Assembly: GCA_900618795.1 (NCBI GenBank)
Contig: UYJD01000001.1
Location: forward strand, 683,221 to 747,220
Length of the DNA stretch: 64,000 nucleotides
Direction of reading: 5' to 3'
Source of the DNA: Cyanodermella asteris
Taxonomy: Eukaryota > Ascomycota > Lecanoromycetes > Ostropales > Stictidaceae
Both the position numbers and the translations under genes were made by a program. Under the pieces are notes generated by a model. That model made no database searches, had not been told where the DNA came from, and saw only the letters and a program-made list of their open reading frames with translations. Positions 21,731-35,342 of this stretch are shown one piece after another. Positions within the stretch are counted from its first letter, which is position 1, and every line of letters starts with the position of its first letter.

Positions 21731-23248
21731 TCATCTAGCAGTGTTCCACCTCTCTTTTGCTTCTAATTCATCCACCTCCGTCCATTCTCTGGGGAGAATC
21801 GCGAAAATCAGGTAACTCGTGTGAGTTTTGAGTTCAGCCTCGGCCCTGTGTATGAGCTTTCCCTCTTTGTAGAGCTTTCGTCGCTCGCTTTCCTCTTTGA
21901 TTTCCTGTAACCTTGCTTGTTTGCTCTTTACCGTATGCTGAGTCCCTTTGCCAAACTCAGCCTGATCGCCGTTTGTCTTGGCCTTTGCTGATCTGGCTTT
22001 CCCTCCACCACTTGCCAGGTGGAAAGCACGGGTCCGTTCCTCAGCTTCGCGTAGCTTCACTAACGCTTCGTCGACGTTTCCAGGTGATGCATTGACTCCT
22101 CTGAGACCCTCTTCCAATATCCCGACACGCTCTCGCCGAATCTCGACCCGCCTTGCCGCAACCTCGACGACTGACACCTCCTGCCAACCAAGCGACTTGA
22201 GGGTTGTGACAGTGCGCTGTACCTGTTCAATACAGGGCAGAAAACAACAGACGTGTATCGGTGCTTTGGCGTCCAAAGGACCGAGCCTTTTTGCGTCTCC
22301 GGACTCAGTTCCATTCACCGCTTCTCCCTCACCGATGCTGCTTCCAGCGACTTCACTCTCGGATTGTGCCGCGGGAAGCTTTCTTGTGAGATTCGGTAGT
22401 GCAAGCCAGGGTGCAGGTAGATCCAAAAACACTGCCGTTGCTTGGACTTGTTGTTGTCCACCCGGTGCGGTCACAGTGAAGCCGTTCTCGCAGACATCAT
22501 GATGATTGACCTCAACCACTCCTGACAGGCCATGGTCACGGATCTCTTTCTGCAATTTCTCACACCGCGTCTCATGGAATTCAAAACTCCAGACCTTTCC
22601 CCTTCGCGCATCAGCATCATCAGGATAACCGCTGAAAACAGCACGCGCTGCCGCATGAGAGAATGAGCCGCTTCCAGCACCCGCCTCGATCAGTTGTGTG
22701 CCCGGTAGAGCTCGAAGCCTCTGTAGCACTAAGCTATAGTCTGGGGTGTAGACAACCTGCGTCCGATGTGGCAATGACATGGTCCACACCTCCGGGGTTG
22801 GTGGTAACACATGAATAAACCCCGAGTCTGCCGCACTTGCTGCCTTGGGGGCGACCGGCTCTGCTGGTAACGTCTCTGTCTCGCCTGCCCCCGGCGTTGA
22901 GGCATTTGATGAAGCCGCTGCCTCGCGTTTCCGCTTTTGGCCTGTTATTTTGCGGCCCCGGGAACCTGTGTCGACGTTTGAGGCGCGTACTTGAGATCCC
23001 CATGGCAGACCAATCATAGTACTATGAGGAAATGAACCAAACCGAGTGTTTGTGACTTTGCCTTCGTCGTAGCCCTCATTGTTCTCGTCGTGCTCGGCTA
23101 ATATCGTCGGAATCGAATGGTCCCTTTTCAGGTGCAATATAGCCAGGGTGCCGGCTTCTGTGACCTTTCCGGAGTAGAGAAGAGGCGAAGGCCTTGCTTT
23201 GCATGCCGATGCAGCTGCTGTGGATGTTTCCATGCTCAAATCATTCAT
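21731..23248 (-). CDS. TRM61: tRNA (adenine-58-N1)-methyltransferase catalytic subunit TRM61
   Basis: Catalytic half of the Trm6/Trm61 complex that makes m1A58 in tRNAs, including initiator tRNA-Met, in the nucleus. One exon encodes 505 residues, somewhat longer than yeast Trm61 because of Ser/Ala/Thr-rich inserts (around residues 110-140 and 290-320). The core is clear: GSFPHSTMIGLPWGSQV, then HVLPPTPEVWTMSLPHRTQV. SAM motif I is LIEAGAGSGSFSHAAAR near 180-195. FEFHETRCEKLQKEI follows, and the catalytic DLPAPW is near 280. The C-terminus holds the usual SYLIFAILPREW. It diverges from CysRS with about 430 bp between start codons, so the two tRNA-related genes may share a promoter. Confidence 0.94.
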   Translation of the reverse strand: MNDLSMETSTAAASACKARPSPLLYSGKVTEAGTLAILHLKRDHSIPTILAEHDENNEGYDEGKVTNTRFGSFPHSTMIGLPWGSQVRASNVDTGSRGRKITGQKRKREAAASSNASTPGAGETETLPAEPVAPKAASAADSGFIHVLPPTPEVWTMSLPHRTQVVYTPDYSLVLQRLRALPGTQLIEAGAGSGSFSHAAARAVFSGYPDDADARRGKVWSFEFHETRCEKLQKEIRDHGLSGVVEVNHHDVCENGFTVTAPGGQQQVQATAVFLDLPAPWLALPNLTRKLPAAQSESEVAGSSIGEGEAVNGTESGDAKRLGPLDAKAPIHVCCFLPCIEQVQRTVTTLKSLGWQEVSVVEVAARRVEIRRERVGILEEGLRGVNASPGNVDEALVKLREAEERTRAFHLASGGGKARSAKAKTNGDQAEFGKGTQHTVKSKQARLQEIKEESERRKLYKEGKLIHRAEAELKTHTSYLIFAILPREWTEVDELEAKERWNTAR

Positions 23249-23676
23249 GTTTGGAACAGCGTGTGCCTCCAGGTATGCACATGTGCAAATTCGAATTGTC
23301 GGCTGTGAGTTGACGAGGGGAAGCTCGACGTCTGCCGAGCAATCCCGGTCTGTAAATTCTGCTGCTCAGGGAAGCTAGAACTATGCAGTGTCCTTGTTTC
23401 TCCGCTCCACTAACATCGCAGCTGCGCATCAGGACTACTAGATACTAGTAGAGCACAGTGGTCGAAGAAAGTATCGAGTGGTGCCAGCGCGGCGATGATT
23501 GGCTGGGTGGGTGGGAAGGTGGGCGTCGCCCGGCGCGGTTGCGTGCAGCTTGCAGATCATTGACACGGACTCCCTTTGACTCTTTTCGGTCTTCAGCCAG
23601 CTCATGCGGCCGCAAAAGGACACCTCACACCCCTCTGATACCATCTCGCTCTTCTGACTCATCTTCGTTTCGGCAG
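23249..23676. promoter_or_regulatory. Divergent promoter region TRM61 / CysRS
   Basis: A 428 bp region between the two start codons. A CCAAT box on the minus strand (ATTGG at 23498-23502) lies about 175 bp before the CysRS start. The last 25 bp before the CysRS ATG read TTCGTTTCGGCAG, acceptor-like, so a leader intron is possible. Confidence 0.5.
23655..23661. promoter_or_regulatory. Gcn4/CpcA-type site TGACTCA upstream of CysRS
   Basis: A perfect TGACTCA ends 15 bp before the first in-frame ATG of CysRS and about 111 bp before the second. It matches the consensus of the amino acid control activator. If transcription starts downstream of it, only the short cytosolic form would be made; otherwise it lies in the leader and may not act. 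Confidence 0.35.
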
Positions 23677-26181
23677 ATGGTCACAAACGTGTCTCGTAAT
23701 GTCCTGAGGCTTTCACTTCATTCTCCATCTCGACGACGTTTCGCACTTTCCCACTTCCGCTCTTTAGGCACAATGGCAATCGATACCAACAAGCCACGCT
23801 GGTGGGCGCCGGACTCGCCTCGACCACAGCTCTCTGTCTACAACTCCTTGACGAGGAAGAAAGATGCTTTCGTTCCTATCCGAGACGGCAAAGTCTCGTG
23901 GTACGCCTGCGGTCCTACTGTCTACGACGATGCCCATCTGGGTCATGCTCGCAACTATGTGAGCACCGACATAATAAGGCGAATCCTCAAGGACTACTTC
24001 GAGTATGATGTGACTTTTGTGATGAACATCACAGATGTCGACGACAAAATCATCTTACGTGGACGTCAACAACACCTGCTCGCAAAATACAGAAAGGACA
24101 ATGTCACCAAACCGGAAGCAGTGCGTGAGCTCGCCCTGATCTCTTTACAGGAATACGTTGCGAAACGTCTTCCGCTCGTTGGCGGAGAAGTCACGCCCGA
24201 CAGCGTCAAGGCGACTGTGGATCAGGCCTATGGCTGGTTACAGACCGGTCAGGGCCGACCAAGTGGTATTGCGGCCGGCAGCGATGAGGAAGCCAAGCTC
24301 AAGATGCATGTGAGAACTGTATTGAAGGCTTCGGAGGCCATGCAACTTGCCCCGGACAAATGGGACGAGGCTGCGTTCTACGAAGGAGCCGAGGACATTC
24401 TGCTGCCTTACCTCGACTCTTTAGAAGGCTCCAAGATCGATGCCTCTGATCACAGCATCTTCACGACGTTGACTTCGAAATATGAAGATCGATTCATGGA
24501 AGACATGCGCAATCTCAACGTTATCGACCCGGACCAGCTGACTAGGGTAACCGAGTACGGACAACAGATCATTGACTTTGTGCAACAAGTCGAAAAGAAT
24601 GGATTCGCATACAAGACCGCCGATGGCTCAGTCTATTTCGATATCGCCGCGTTCGAGGCGAAGGAGGGCAATCAGTACGCCAGGCTCAAGCCAGAAAACC
24701 GCGGCAACGAGGAACTTCAAGCGGATGGCGAAGGTGCTCTATCGAAGGATACTGCAGGAAAGAGATCAAAAAACGATTTTGCGCTTTGGAAAGCATCAAA
24801 GCCTGGCGAGCCAGCATGGACCAGCCCGTGGGGACAGGGGCGTCCGGGTTGGCACATCGAGTGCTCAGCAATGGCTGCTGATAAGCTCGGCCCCCAAATG
24901 GACATACATTCGGGCGGCATTGATCTGGCGTTTCCTCACCACGACAACGAGCTGGCGCAGTCTGAAGCTTGGCTAAGAGATGCAGAACATGACCACGAGC
25001 ATAAATGGGTGAAATACTTCATGCACATGGGACATTTGTCTATCCAGGGGTCGAAGATGTCAAAGTCGCTCAAGAACTTTACAACTATTCGTAATGCGCT
25101 AGCACAGAAACAATGGACGTCGCGAGGCTTGCGAATCGTCTTCCTTCTCGGAGCCTGGAACCAGGGCATTGAGATCACGGACGATATGGTACAGGCCGGG
25201 ACGTCATGGGAAGATCGCGTCCAGAACTTCTTTCTCCACGCAGTCGACCTTTCGCAACGGACGGACACAACGGGGTCAAGCTCAGATGCTGCTGTTCAAG
25301 ATGCCCTGCAACAAGCCATCTCACGGACGCAAACTGCTCTCGCCGATTCCTTCAATACACCCAAGGCCATGAACGAGATCTCCGTCTTCATAAATGTGTT
25401 CAACTCCGCAGACAAGACACAACTCAGCTCACAGGCTGCGACAGACGCCGCAAGATGGGTCACCGCGATGGTCAACGTTCTGGGTCTCAACGGCGCCGCC
25501 ACAACAGCCGACGTAACGCTAGGATGGGAGGGCACTGCCATACCCGATATTGCTCGCCCGTTGATCTACCCTCTTTCCCAGTTCCGCGACACCCTTAGAC
25601 GCAAGGCTCGAGACCCATCGGGTCTTCAAGCTACTGATCTCGAGCCCCCTGTTGCCGTCACACAAGCTCTATCTTCAGTGGCGCAAAGCGCAAAAGCATA
25701 TGTCGACATAGTGTCCGGCTTCGTTAAGAGTGTCTCAGAAACTGCGAGTGTCGAGCAGTCACAATTAAAGAACAAGGTCCTCGCTCTTTGCGACGAACTG
25801 AGGGATACGCACCTTTGGAGTCAGGATATCTACCTCGAAGATCGCCACGAGGACGGACTGCCAGCTCTTGTACGACCTGTGACTGCACAAATGAAAGAGG
25901 ACAAGGCAAAACAGGCGGCCGAGAAGCAAAAGAGAGAAGCCGAGAAGGCTGCAGCCAAAGCCAAAAAGGAGGCCGAGGAGGCAGCCAAACTGGCGAAAGG
26001 CAAGCTTGCTCCCGAGGACATGTACAAGACAGATGAGTTCAGTGCGTGGGACGAGAAGGGCCTTCCAACCAAAGACGCGAAGGGCGAAGAACTCACGAAG
26101 AGCCGACTCAAGAAACTGATCAAGGATTATGAGGTCCAGAAGAAACTGCATGAGAAGTGGGTGAAGAGTCAGCAGAGCTGA
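23677..26181 (+). CDS. Cysteinyl-tRNA synthetase, probably dual cytosolic/mitochondrial
   Basis: Charges tRNA-Cys. One exon encodes 834 residues from the ATG at 23677. Class I signatures are clear: YACGPTVYDDAHLGHARNYV (HLGH near residue 87), GSKMSKSLKNF near 460, and zinc-site residues in YACG, WHIECSAM and FPHHDNE. The usual eukaryotic insertion lies between HIGH and the zinc site. The C-terminus is a charged Lys/Glu/Ala coiled-coil-like stretch and a short terminal domain. The first 32 residues (VSRNVLRLSLHSPSRRRFAL) are basic, Ser-rich and without acids, like a mitochondrial presequence. A second in-frame ATG at 23773 starts MAIDTNKPRW, like a cytosolic form of 802 residues. One gene could thus serve both compartments. 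Confidence 0.95.
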   Translation: MVTNVSRNVLRLSLHSPSRRRFALSHFRSLGTMAIDTNKPRWWAPDSPRPQLSVYNSLTRKKDAFVPIRDGKVSWYACGPTVYDDAHLGHARNYVSTDIIRRILKDYFEYDVTFVMNITDVDDKIILRGRQQHLLAKYRKDNVTKPEAVRELALISLQEYVAKRLPLVGGEVTPDSVKATVDQAYGWLQTGQGRPSGIAAGSDEEAKLKMHVRTVLKASEAMQLAPDKWDEAAFYEGAEDILLPYLDSLEGSKIDASDHSIFTTLTSKYEDRFMEDMRNLNVIDPDQLTRVTEYGQQIIDFVQQVEKNGFAYKTADGSVYFDIAAFEAKEGNQYARLKPENRGNEELQADGEGALSKDTAGKRSKNDFALWKASKPGEPAWTSPWGQGRPGWHIECSAMAADKLGPQMDIHSGGIDLAFPHHDNELAQSEAWLRDAEHDHEHKWVKYFMHMGHLSIQGSKMSKSLKNFTTIRNALAQKQWTSRGLRIVFLLGAWNQGIEITDDMVQAGTSWEDRVQNFFLHAVDLSQRTDTTGSSSDAAVQDALQQAISRTQTALADSFNTPKAMNEISVFINVFNSADKTQLSSQAATDAARWVTAMVNVLGLNGAATTADVTLGWEGTAIPDIARPLIYPLSQFRDTLRRKARDPSGLQATDLEPPVAVTQALSSVAQSAKAYVDIVSGFVKSVSETASVEQSQLKNKVLALCDELRDTHLWSQDIYLEDRHEDGLPALVRPVTAQMKEDKAKQAAEKQKREAEKAAAKAKKEAEEAAKLAKGKLAPEDMYKTDEFSAWDEKGLPTKDAKGEELTKSRLKKLIKDYEVQKKLHEKWVKSQQS

Positions 26182-26550
26182 GCATGAGGAGGGAAAGCCT
26201 TTCGTTGTAGTGATACCAAGCATAGCACTACTCTTGTCAATTGACAAATTTCTGAAAAGAGGCATTGCCCGTCTACTATTGTGACCAAAGCCTTGTACCG
26301 CAGGATCCCAATCACACCTTACAGTTGTGTCGGATGGGATATTGCTCGGAACTTCTGCGCTCCTTGTGTCGCACACCGTAGACTCTACTGTTGACTGTGC
26401 ATGGTTGTGTCAGGTGCAAGTGCGGATGACGCGCCGGCTTTGGTGGAGCTCATTTTCGCGCTTCCAGGAACCTACTACTTTGAAGCTTCCGAAATTCTGC
26501 CCGACACACAACTTCACACGACACGCTTCAACGGCGCAGAGTCACTTACG
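26182..26550. other. Intergenic / possible leader of ketoreductase gene
   Basis: Between CysRS and the ketoreductase on the same strand. An in-frame ATG at 26401 would extend the reductase by 50 residues, but that extension has no family character. Confidence 0.4.
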
Positions 26551-27651
26551 ATGGACGGCCACATTCCTGACCACACTGCCTTCCAGCACTCCCTCTTCTA
26601 TCAAGTCTCCAATCCCAAGAATGCCTTGATCATCGTGCCCTTCGTCGCGATCGGCGCTCTTTACGTCGGTTCGAAGCTCTTCAGCTTCGTCAGGCTTCTT
26701 TTTAGTCTGTTCATCCTGCCCGGCAAATCCGTACGTCAAGCCATTGGACCCCAGCACATTAACTTGGTCTCTCAACATGTACTGACTTCGCTCCAGCTAC
26801 GTTCGTTCGGTCCCAAAGGCAGCTGGGCAGTGGTCACCGGCGCCTCAGACGGCATCGGTCTGGAATACGCTACACAGCTATCGAAGGCCGGCTTCAACAT
26901 TCTCCTCGTCTCGCGTACGCAGTCAAAACTCGATGCCCTCGCACAAACCCTCCAAAGCAAATATCATGTCGAGACTGGCACTGTGGCAATGGACTTTGCG
27001 CACGCGTCCGAGGCAGACTACCAACGCCTGTCCTCCGCGCTGTCGGGTCTCGACATTTCGGTCTTGATCAATAACGTGGGGAAGAGCCATGATATACCCG
27101 TGCCGTTCGCGCAGACGGAATTGGCCGAGTTGCAGGACATCGTCACGATCAATTGCACTGGTACACTGAGGGTGACGAGGCTGGTTCTCCCGGGTATGCA
27201 GACAAGGAAGAGGGGCTTGATCTTAACGATGGGTTCCTTCGGTGGGCTGTTACCTACGCCGCTGCTGGCGACATACTCTGGTTCGAAAGCTTTCTTGCAG
27301 CACTGGAGTACGGCCTTGGGGGCCGAGGTCAAGAAAGATGGGATCACGGTCGAATTGGTGCAGAGCTACCTGGTCATCTCGGCGATGAGCAAGATCAGAC
27401 GGGCGAGCGCCACGATCCCAACCCCAAAAGCTTTCGTAAATAGCGTTCTGTCCAAGGTTGGACGAAGCGGCGGTGCTCAGGGATTCGCCCACAGCAGCAC
27501 ACCATTCTGGAGCCACGGTGTTATGCAGTGGGCATTGACCACTTTTGTGGGTCTCTACAACGGTACAACAGTTGGCTTCAACATGGGCATGCACGAGAGC
27601 ATCCGCAAGAGGGCACTGCGCAAAAAGGAGCGAGAGGCGAAGAAGCTATAA
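26551..27651 (+). CDS. IFA38: Very-long-chain 3-oxoacyl-CoA reductase (IFA38-type)
   Basis: Reduces 3-ketoacyl-CoA in the ER elongase cycle that makes very-long-chain fatty acids for sphingolipids. Exons are 26551-26730 and 26797-27651, giving 344 residues. The N-terminal membrane span is in [20 protein letters not shown]. The SDR core starts [16 protein letters not shown], with NNVG and the catalytic YSGSK (Y-x3-K) in [15 protein letters not shown]. The C-terminus ([16 protein letters not shown]) is Lys-rich and ends KKL preceded by KERE, suiting ER retention. The 66 bp intron has a length divisible by three and contains no stop, so it is easily misread as coding. Removing it gives [15 protein letters not shown], the normal family junction. 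A start at 26401 is possible but less likely. Confidence 0.92.
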   Translation: MDGHIPDHTAFQHSLFYQVSNPKNALIIVPFVAIGALYVGSKLFSFVRLLFSLFILPGKSVRQAIGPQHINLVSQHVLTSLQLRSFGPKGSWAVVTGASDGIGLEYATQLSKAGFNILLVSRTQSKLDALAQTLQSKYHVETGTVAMDFAHASEADYQRLSSALSGLDISVLINNVGKSHDIPVPFAQTELAELQDIVTINCTGTLRVTRLVLPGMQTRKRGLILTMGSFGGLLPTPLLATYSGSKAFLQHWSTALGAEVKKDGITVELVQSYLVISAMSKIRRASATIPTPKAFVNSVLSKVGRSGGAQGFAHSSTPFWSHGVMQWALTTFVGLYNGTTVGFNMGMHESIRKRALRKKEREAKKL

Positions 27652-27875
27652 AACCGCGTTCGTGTCTCCTTGAATTAGGAAGATGTAGATGGACATTGCA
27701 TCATTGCATACGTCAAGCATGCTTAGCACTGTTTGTTTCCAGCATCTCCTAATGGCAAGACGGACCAGTTGTGGAATGTCATGTTGCAGCTCAGAAACGA
27801 TCCACAACGTCCATAATATCGATTCGATAGCCTGTCGCACAGCTTGGCAATCCTCAAGAGCTGTTGGCGGCCCCT

Positions 27876-30725
<2,850 letters not shown>

Positions 30726-32111
30726 GGGAACGTGAAAGGTGCCATATCGACTGCCCAAATCGCCCCCTTTGGACATCATGCCTTCGAGGCGGCGGGCACG
30801 GAAAGCCATCCTGTCAGACCTGTTTGCGATGTCACGATGCGAACGGTGATTCTGCGCGTCAAGGTAGTCACCAGACTTGTCAGCTCTGATTACGTCTACA
30901 GAGGCAGCTATATGGACACTCAGGCTGAGAGCAGCAATCCTACGACCTTCGTCCTCAATGTGTCCTGAGCCGTTGGTGCAGCCAGTCCGCTGACTACATA
31001 TCGACTTTCCATGTCACTCACCTGGACAGCAGTCTGGAGAAGATGTACAAGCCCATTTTCTCAACACAGCACTGAAGAAGATATGCACCTGGATGACAGA
31101 ATCTGGACCCGATGTATCCACATAGATAACTTAGGTGGCGTACTACATGCATGATAATACATATCAATTGCTGAAGACGTTGAGACCTTCAAAGTACAAC
31201 CTCGTTCTGTGCTTGACTGCTGGCTGCAATGCTTGCAGTGGCTCAAGAGTGCGTGATCTGTTGCAGCAAGCAAAGTGAGATGCGTTGACTCTATTGTTGT
31301 TCACAAAAGTGCCTCTCGGGACACCGTAGCTCAACCACCGAACAAATTTTGATGGCAATCGCGTGCGTACATTTCTACGTTCCCGTCTCCTTCATTTCCG
31401 CCGGCAGCCTCCAATGATCTCTACGTCAACACTACGACCGCTCTGGCACAGTCCCTATTTGCGCCCATTGACAAAGATCGTCTCCGTGCCTCCACGGCTC
31501 GGGAGATGCGAGGCTGACACGCAGCCTTGCAGCAGGCGGGAGAGCACGGACTGTCTGTGACTGGATGACGCCCTGCTTCACCTGCGGGGCGCCAGCCTTG
31601 CCTGCCGCGACCCATGAGTCTAGGCGTGCAACTTGCCTGAGCCTCATGCCATTTTCGGCGTTGGGTCGACCATAGCAGGATTCCGAGTTGATTCGATCAA
31701 TATGGACAATACCCGTGCTTTCTTCCAGGATCCATAGCACTCACTTCGTCTTCCACCGGTTCACCCGCATCTTCAATTGCATCCATCCGCCTGCGGGCCC
31801 AGCAGGCTCATTTGCATTGTTTACTGAAAGTCCCGCAGCGGCAGCCTTACATTGCATCAGACTAGGCGAAAGCCTTGCGTGTCTCCGTGAGGAAGCCTCA
31901 ATCAACGGCCCCGCTGTGTCAGTCGAGTTCCTTGTCCGCTGCCTCGCCTATTGGAAGGTCAAGGTCATTCTCAAAACCTGCTGCTTTCACCTTGTGAAAC
32001 CACTGAACACATATCAACAAAGGAACACCACCTACCGGACACGCGCTCAATGCTTCTGTGGATACCTAGTATCGAACCTTGAGAACATTCGCGTAGTGCA
32101 GGCCGCGGATC
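30726..32111. other. Intergenic stretch (1.4 kb)
   Basis: No gene supported. Short frames on both strands overlap each other and have no family character. It should hold the KRR1 3' UTR and the promoter of the DUF7730 gene. Confidence 0.45.
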
Positions 32112-33283
32112 ATGACAAACCGCAACTTGGCCACTAGAGTGGTCCTCAAGACGGCCAGCGTGTGTGGCGATATCTGCCTCATCAGCGCCGTCATCCTTGT
32201 TCTGCCATTTTGGTGTGCCGGAAAGCTCTGTCTCACGTCTACACGCAAGATTCGACATCATGCTCGGCAAGGCGATCGATGCTATCTCGCCAGCGAAACC
32301 ACCCATCCACTGCCTCTGCCACTGCAGCGACGCTTCAACCTCTCTGACGAGAAGATACCGTTCATTGATCAGCCTCTAGAGAGCCGCCTGATGCAACTGC
32401 CTTATGATGTGAGGTGCAACATTTGGAGACTGGCTCTGGCTGAACACGAACTGATGATCCTACACGACGATGGACAGCGGCGACTCCATCACAAGCCCCA
32501 ACACCGTCTTCCACGCTTGATCACGGGCTGCTCGTGTCCTCATGCCAAATGCTCCACCGTTAACTGCCATTACTGCTTTTTGGCTTCAGGATCTCGCCTG
32601 ACAAAGCGTGGAACGACTGCTTGGCCGCCAGAGAAAGAGCAGCAGCAGAAGAAGTTCAAAAAGAACAGACCGCAGCTACCAGAGATTCCGGAGCTTTGTT
32701 GCACGCCCAGTTTTGCACTCCTCAAAACTTGCCGGCAGATCTACCAAGAATGCATACCGTTCGTCTACAGGGGCAACAATTTCATATTTACAAAGCTGAA
32801 CACCGTGCCGTTCTGGATTCAGTCAGTTCGCAAGCATCATATTGCACGTGTGAGACGCATACAGCTGAAGATCAGCTTCCACAAGCCCGACATGGTCAAG
32901 GATTGGTCAAGCGCTATATTTTGCATAGGCACTTGGATGAAGTCTCTCGAGGAGCTCGATATTCGACTTGACCTCGGGCGATCCCTCTCTATTCTCGAAC
33001 GAGGGTTGATCGACGATCTCAGGATAATATCGGGAATTAAACGTTTTACACTCAGGATCACATATCGAGGAGATATACTGGAGACAGCGGAAATGCGACA
33101 ATATCGGAAGGTTATAACACAGTTGGTTATGAGGCCTCGGGGCGAACCTTGGGAAGCGTGAGTCAACGTAGCGGTAAACAGACCTTTAATTGCGTGCGAG
33201 TCGGCTAACAGATTCACAGGCTTTTCTTGAAGTTAGTGTTGGCAGAATATAAAAAAGGTAGAGCTATGGACGTCCGGATATGA
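32112..33283 (+). CDS. DUF7730-type protein, unknown function
   Basis: Fungal-expanded protein with a fold related to F-box/LRR-like proteins; no biochemical role is known. Exons are 32112-33157 and 33220-33283, giving 369 residues. Residues 15-35 are hydrophobic (CGDICLISAVILVLPFWCAG) and could be an anchor. The core starts with RLMQLPYDVRCNIWRLAL near residue 95, the DUF7730 opening. CTPSFALLKTCRQIYQECIPFVYRGNNFIF is the second signature. LKSLEELDIRL-type sequence and a final IKRFTLRI strand follow. A Cys-rich stretch (CSCPHAKCSTVNCHYC near 137-155) could bind metal and is not a constant part of the family as I recall it. The short second exon is supported only by splice signals and frame. 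Confidence 0.75.
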
Positions 33284-33867
33284 CTTTCTCCAAATAGACG
33301 TCATTATGGCACGATTACGAGGAAGAGCGGGTATGAAGTCGAATTTCATGGACAAGGCATACAATCTCCAACGGGATGCGTCTCAACCAGTTCGTTGAGG
33401 TCAGTCAGAGGCCGCTGCGACTTCTGAGAGCACTCCGGCTCGTGCAATTCACCTCCTGCAGCCTTGCGCTTCAGTTGATCTTTTCAACCCCAGCGTTAGT
33501 AAGTGGTCTCACTCGCTCCTGCCGAATTTGGCAACAGAACCGACGGATAGCCCTACTTGAGTACTGGCATGATATCTTGTCTTTTTCAACATCTCTACTG
33601 CAATCGCTTAGCCGCCTTTCATCCTACATTCACCATCATGGTGATCTTAACCATCTGTGCTGAAGTTCACGGTTTCCTCACTTCTTTCCGTTTCGGCCCT
33701 ACGAGCAGCCGAGCAACATCTTGCGCATTCCGAGTGCTCTGCTAGACTGTCGCCTCTGAGTCCCATCCACTCCTACAATACTACCACAGCTACATACCTG
33801 TGTCCTACGATAACAGTCATTGCCAAGGCTGTACAGACTGTTCAACAAAGCCAAGCGATAAACAACC
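33284..33867. other. Intergenic
   Basis: Between the DUF7730 and BTB genes, both plus strand. No gene seen; probable promoter of the BTB gene. Confidence 0.45.
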
Positions 33868-34744
33868 ATGGCTGGATCGAAGCGCTCCCATGACATTGCG
33901 TGAGGCCCGCGAAGGTACAGCTATGATTTACATGACAAGCGCTAATGGTTACAGGCACGGCAGCGGCTCTTCGAATCCTAGCAAGAAAACAGCCAGCTCC
34001 CCTGGTTGGTCCAACAATACGCCGGTCACCATTCTGCTCAATGGAAACGTGGAATTTTACGTGCACCGCCAAACTCTCATGGCGAAGATACCACATTTCA
34101 AGACGCACTTCGGCCCTGGTGCAAATTCCAAGGAATCCGTGGAGAACCGATGCACCTTGCAGATGGACGTCGAAGTGTTCAAGTTCATAATGGATTGGAT
34201 CTACAAAGATGCGCTGCCCGAGATTCCCGTGGTCACTGTGTCCGCGGGAAAGGGCAAGGGCCCGGTCAAGAACGCGACGAACAAGAGTGCCAGAGTTGAG
34301 GAGGTCTACCACAAGATCGCCATTGAGGCGGAAATCTGGCTTTGCAGGGAGCTCGCCGGCGTCGCGTTGGATGCAATCCGGAAGTATCACCACGAAACCG
34401 GATCTCCTATGCGTTTGGAGTTGGCGTACAAGGGGCTTAGATACTCTCGTGAGCAGTCGGATTATCACAAGTTCCTGATGCTGTTTGTCATTACGGACGT
34501 CATCGAGCACGGCGTGGAAGCCTGGTGGAACAAGCACAACCCGATAGCTAAAGCGATCATGGAGGACCAGAAGGCGGACTTTGTGGAGAGGTTGTTTTTG
34601 TGTGTCTGCTTCCCACCATGCAAACTAAGCAAGGACAAGCCCACCTCGACCAAGGCGCTCATGGATCTGAAAGACCACAAGTTCGCCTTTTACAGGTGTG
34701 AAGTCGACGACGGTATTCGTTCCTCTCTCCCAGCGCTTGAGTAG
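33868..34744 (+). CDS. BTB/POZ domain protein
   Basis: Probably an adaptor that makes protein contacts through a BTB domain; partners are unknown. Exons are 33868-33899 and 33955-34744, giving 273 residues. The tiny first exon (MAGSKRSHDIA) is supported by a GTGAGG donor, a GCTAAT branch region, a TTACAG acceptor and the right phase. The BTB core begins NNTPVTILLNGNVEFYVHRQTLMAKIPHFKTHF near residue 33, then LQMDVEVFKFIMDWIYKDAL. A Lys/Gly-rich loop (AGKGKGPVKNATNK) precedes an all-helical C-terminal part (YHKIAIEAEIWLCRELAGVALDAI). The layout is that of the many fungal BTB proteins without kelch or zinc-finger partners. Confidence 0.85.
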
Positions 34745-35342
34745 GGTTTGGGCTAATTTATTCGCGAAGGTTGCAAGAAGTAATATAGATTTCGCGACAC
34801 AGCGATGGAGATGTGACGGGTGGTGAGCTGAGTTGAAGTAGGACCCGAAGTGAAACAAAGCGCAGAAGTTGGACTGCTGGGGTTCGGAACGTGGTTGAGA
34901 ACTATGAAATAACGAGCACAACGATTGTAGTTCACTCAAAATGGATCTTTTTCAAATGTCAAGTTCACGAATGCTCGAATCTGTTTGTTGTAATTCCTGC
35001 TTTTTTCTATGTGAATCTTGCCTACCTGGCAAAGCATGTTTCACTTTTTTGCTTCCGGAGATCGTTGAAAATCTCCGTTGCTGTCTTGTCCCAACGCCAA
35101 TAGGGGGGTATCATGTTGAATATCAGTTCAGTCATCACTTCGTTCCAAAAAGTCGACCGCCGGCATTGGAAAATGTCGCCGCCAGAGCATTATGTATCGG
35201 AGAGCTTGCCGTCCAGAGAGTATGGCTCCAGTGCCAAATGGGGTCACGGTTGAGGTTGACCCGCTTATCTGTTGAAAATAACAAGAAGAAGAGAAGAGCA
35301 GCGAGGCTTGCCTCCTGCGTTGTGTTATATGTTGGTGTGGAT
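34745..35342. other. Convergent intergenic region
   Basis: Between the ends of the BTB gene (plus) and MTHFR (minus). AT-richer than its neighbours; no gene seen. Confidence 0.45.

Noticed and set aside
30726-32111. Possible snoRNA near KRR1
   Set aside because: No paired C and D boxes at suitable spacing could be found by eye.
33842-34537. 231-codon open frame on the minus strand
   Set aside because: Antisense to the BTB gene, whose translation has clear domain character; the minus frame has none.
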